A stretch of 7,351 nt of DNA from an uncultured Granulosicoccus sp. GTDB lineage: Bacteria; Pseudomonadota; Gammaproteobacteria; Granulosicoccales; Granulosicoccaceae. The stretch's first letter is position 1, and each line of letters begins with the position of its first letter. Under the pieces are notes generated by a model. That model worked only from the letters and a program-made list of their open reading frames with translations. It searched no databases and was not told the DNA's origin. The stretch lies in contig CALLPU010000428.1 of NCBI GenBank assembly GCA_938016235.1, forward strand, positions 1 through 7,351, given 5' to 3'. Below are positions 6,448-7,351 of the stretch, piece after piece. The translations under genes were made by a program, and so were the position numbers.

Positions 6448-7185
6448 TCAGTAAGGAAAGCGATCGGGCACGGTGATGCCCGCCATCCGGCCTTCAATCC
6501 AGTGTTCGGTTTCCGCCAGAATCTGCGCTGGCGTCTTGCCCTCACTGCTGATGACAGGCCCAATGCTGACGGTGATCTCTCCCGGCCATTTGATAAATCC
6601 CAGGCGTGGCCAGAATTCGCCAGCGTTTAGCGCTACAGGCAACACATCGGCAGGTACCTTGTGCGCGATCATGGCACCACCGATGCGGTAATACGGCGCC
6701 GCGCCAACCGGCTTTCTTGTGCCTTCTGGAAAAACGATAATCCAGCGACCCAACGATAAGCGGTTCGCCGCTTGCTCACACATTTGATGGATCGCCGAGC
6801 GCCCACTTGTGCGATCAATCATGATGAACTTCAACACGTACAGTGCCCAACCGAATATGGGTATCCACAGCAGCGAGCGCTTGGCCACATACACGCTGGG
6901 ATAAAACACCATGGGCAAGAAGTAAGTCTCCCAGGTGGATTGATGCTTGGCCAGTACCACACAAGGCGTGTCCGGAATGTTCTCCCGACCCTCCACTTTC
7001 CATGTCACACCGCAGATGATGCGCAGCCCCCAGACATTACAGCGGTTCCAGAACACAGCCAGCGCGTAGCCTGCACGAAACGACACAAGGCCCGCCAGGA
7101 TGACCGGCCCACCAAGTATCAGCGTGCTCAGTATCTGCCAGATCCAGAATACGGCACTCCGCGCCACCAGCCACAGTCGATACAC
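6448..7185 (-). CDS. plsC: 1-acyl-sn-glycerol-3-phosphate acyltransferase (PlsC-like)
   Basis: A 245-residue inner-membrane acyltransferase. It is expected to add the second acyl chain to lysophosphatidic acid, giving phosphatidic acid. Residues about 10-36 are hydrophobic and form a membrane segment. Motif I reads KHQSTWET (80-87) with His81 and Glu86, so the usual HX4D is HX4E here. Motif II is KRSLLWIPIFGW (102-113), motif III FPEGTRK (152-158), and motif IV VLPVALNAG (181-189). The start is GTG at 7185, in a TAGTG overlap with the gmhB stop codon, supported by AAGGAGG seven bases upstream. Translation is thus probably coupled to gmhB. Other lipid acyltransferases share these motifs, so the exact acceptor is inferred. 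It converges on the TatD gene. Confidence 0.92.
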   Translation of the reverse strand: MYRLWLVARSAVFWIWQILSTLILGGPVILAGLVSFRAGYALAVFWNRCNVWGLRIICGVTWKVEGRENIPDTPCVVLAKHQSTWETYFLPMVFYPSVYVAKRSLLWIPIFGWALYVLKFIMIDRTSGRSAIHQMCEQAANRLSLGRWIIVFPEGTRKPVGAAPYYRIGGAMIAHKVPADVLPVALNAGEFWPRLGFIKWPGEITVSIGPVISSEGKTPAQILAETEHWIEGRMAGITVPDRFPY

Positions 7186-7351
7186 TACGCTTCCTCCTTC
7201 GGAGCCAGCAAGGCATCTACATAGCTTGCAAGATCATCGTAGGCCGGTATGTGTTCCAGACCTTTGTTGTTATCCAGTGTTTTCTGGCCTTTGCCAGTTC
7301 GCACTATGACAGGTGTCGCGGCCGTTGCCATGGCCGCCTGCATGTCTCTCA
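7185..7351 (-). CDS. gmhB: D-glycero-beta-D-manno-heptose 1,7-bisphosphate 7-phosphatase GmhB, C-terminal end, cut by window edge
   Basis: The last 54 codons of a gene entering from the right edge. GmhB is a cytoplasmic HAD-type phosphatase that removes the 7-phosphate of heptose bisphosphate during synthesis of ADP-heptose for LPS core. The visible part has RDMQAAMATA followed by PVIVRTGKGQKTL and ends in a helix YDDLASYVDALLAPKEEA. The DMQAA...VLVRTGK arrangement matches the C-terminus of E. coli GmhB from memory. The catalytic aspartates lie outside the window, so activity cannot be judged; a related histidinol-phosphatase-type HAD enzyme is the alternative. It shares one base with plsC in a TAGTG junction. 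Confidence 0.82.
   Translation of the reverse strand, partial: RDMQAAMATAATPVIVRTGKGQKTLDNNKGLEHIPAYDDLASYVDALLAPKEEA
7193..7199 (-). promoter_or_regulatory. Strong Shine-Dalgarno deciding the GTG start of plsC
   Basis: AAGGAGG, a near-perfect Shine-Dalgarno sequence, lies inside the last codons of gmhB, seven bases upstream of the plsC GTG. It is the main evidence for this non-ATG start. Confidence 0.8.

Noticed and set aside
6772..7224. A 150-codon plus-strand open frame opposite plsC
   Set aside because: It is antisense to plsC, whose four acyltransferase motifs are intact; this frame has no domain features.
1..7351. Mobile element, defence island or toxin-antitoxin content
   Set aside because: No transposase, integrase, terminal repeats, nuclease/methylase pair or small paired genes are visible; the genes are housekeeping or widespread envelope types with even composition.

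Overview
The window looks like chromosomal core-type DNA from a Gram-negative bacterium, most likely a gammaproteobacterium. The evidence is a heptose-bisphosphate phosphatase (GmhB, LPS core synthesis), an E. coli YpfJ-type zinc metallopeptidase, a YjjV-type TatD hydrolase and a MetA-type homoserine acyltransferase. G+C looks moderate and even. I cannot name the genus. Both ends cut through genes. There are no rRNA or tRNA genes, insertion sequences, CRISPR arrays, prophage genes or recognisable defence genes.

Layout, right to left in transcription order. Block A (minus strand, 6448-7351) is the 3' end of gmhB followed by plsC. plsC starts at a GTG that overlaps the gmhB stop codon (TAGTG) and has a strong Shine-Dalgarno sequence inside gmhB. 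Block B (plus strand, 5595-6392) is a YjjV-like TatD metal-dependent hydrolase, convergent with plsC. Block C (minus strand, 5484 to 1) is a run of five closely spaced genes: ypfJ, an uncharacterised P-loop ATPase, metA, a secreted DUF3857/transglutaminase-like protein, and a phosphatidate cytidylyltransferase cut by the left edge. The gaps are 44, 14, 72 and 35 bases, which suggests one transcript from the divergent spacer at 5485-5594, possibly with an extra regulatory point after metA.

Functionally, PlsC makes phosphatidic acid and the CdsA-type enzyme converts it to CDP-diacylglycerol, so two successive phospholipid steps lie in the window but in different transcription units. MetA starts methionine synthesis from homoserine. 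YpfJ and the transglutaminase-like protein are envelope proteins of unknown substrate. The ATPase has no known role.

The points most worth a second look are the conserved-looking but unassigned ATPase beside metA, the non-canonical residue at the acyl-specificity position of MetA, a nested inverted repeat between metA and the transglutaminase gene, a palindrome-rich divergent promoter region, and the HX4E variant of the acyltransferase motif in PlsC. I see no convincing new multi-gene system.
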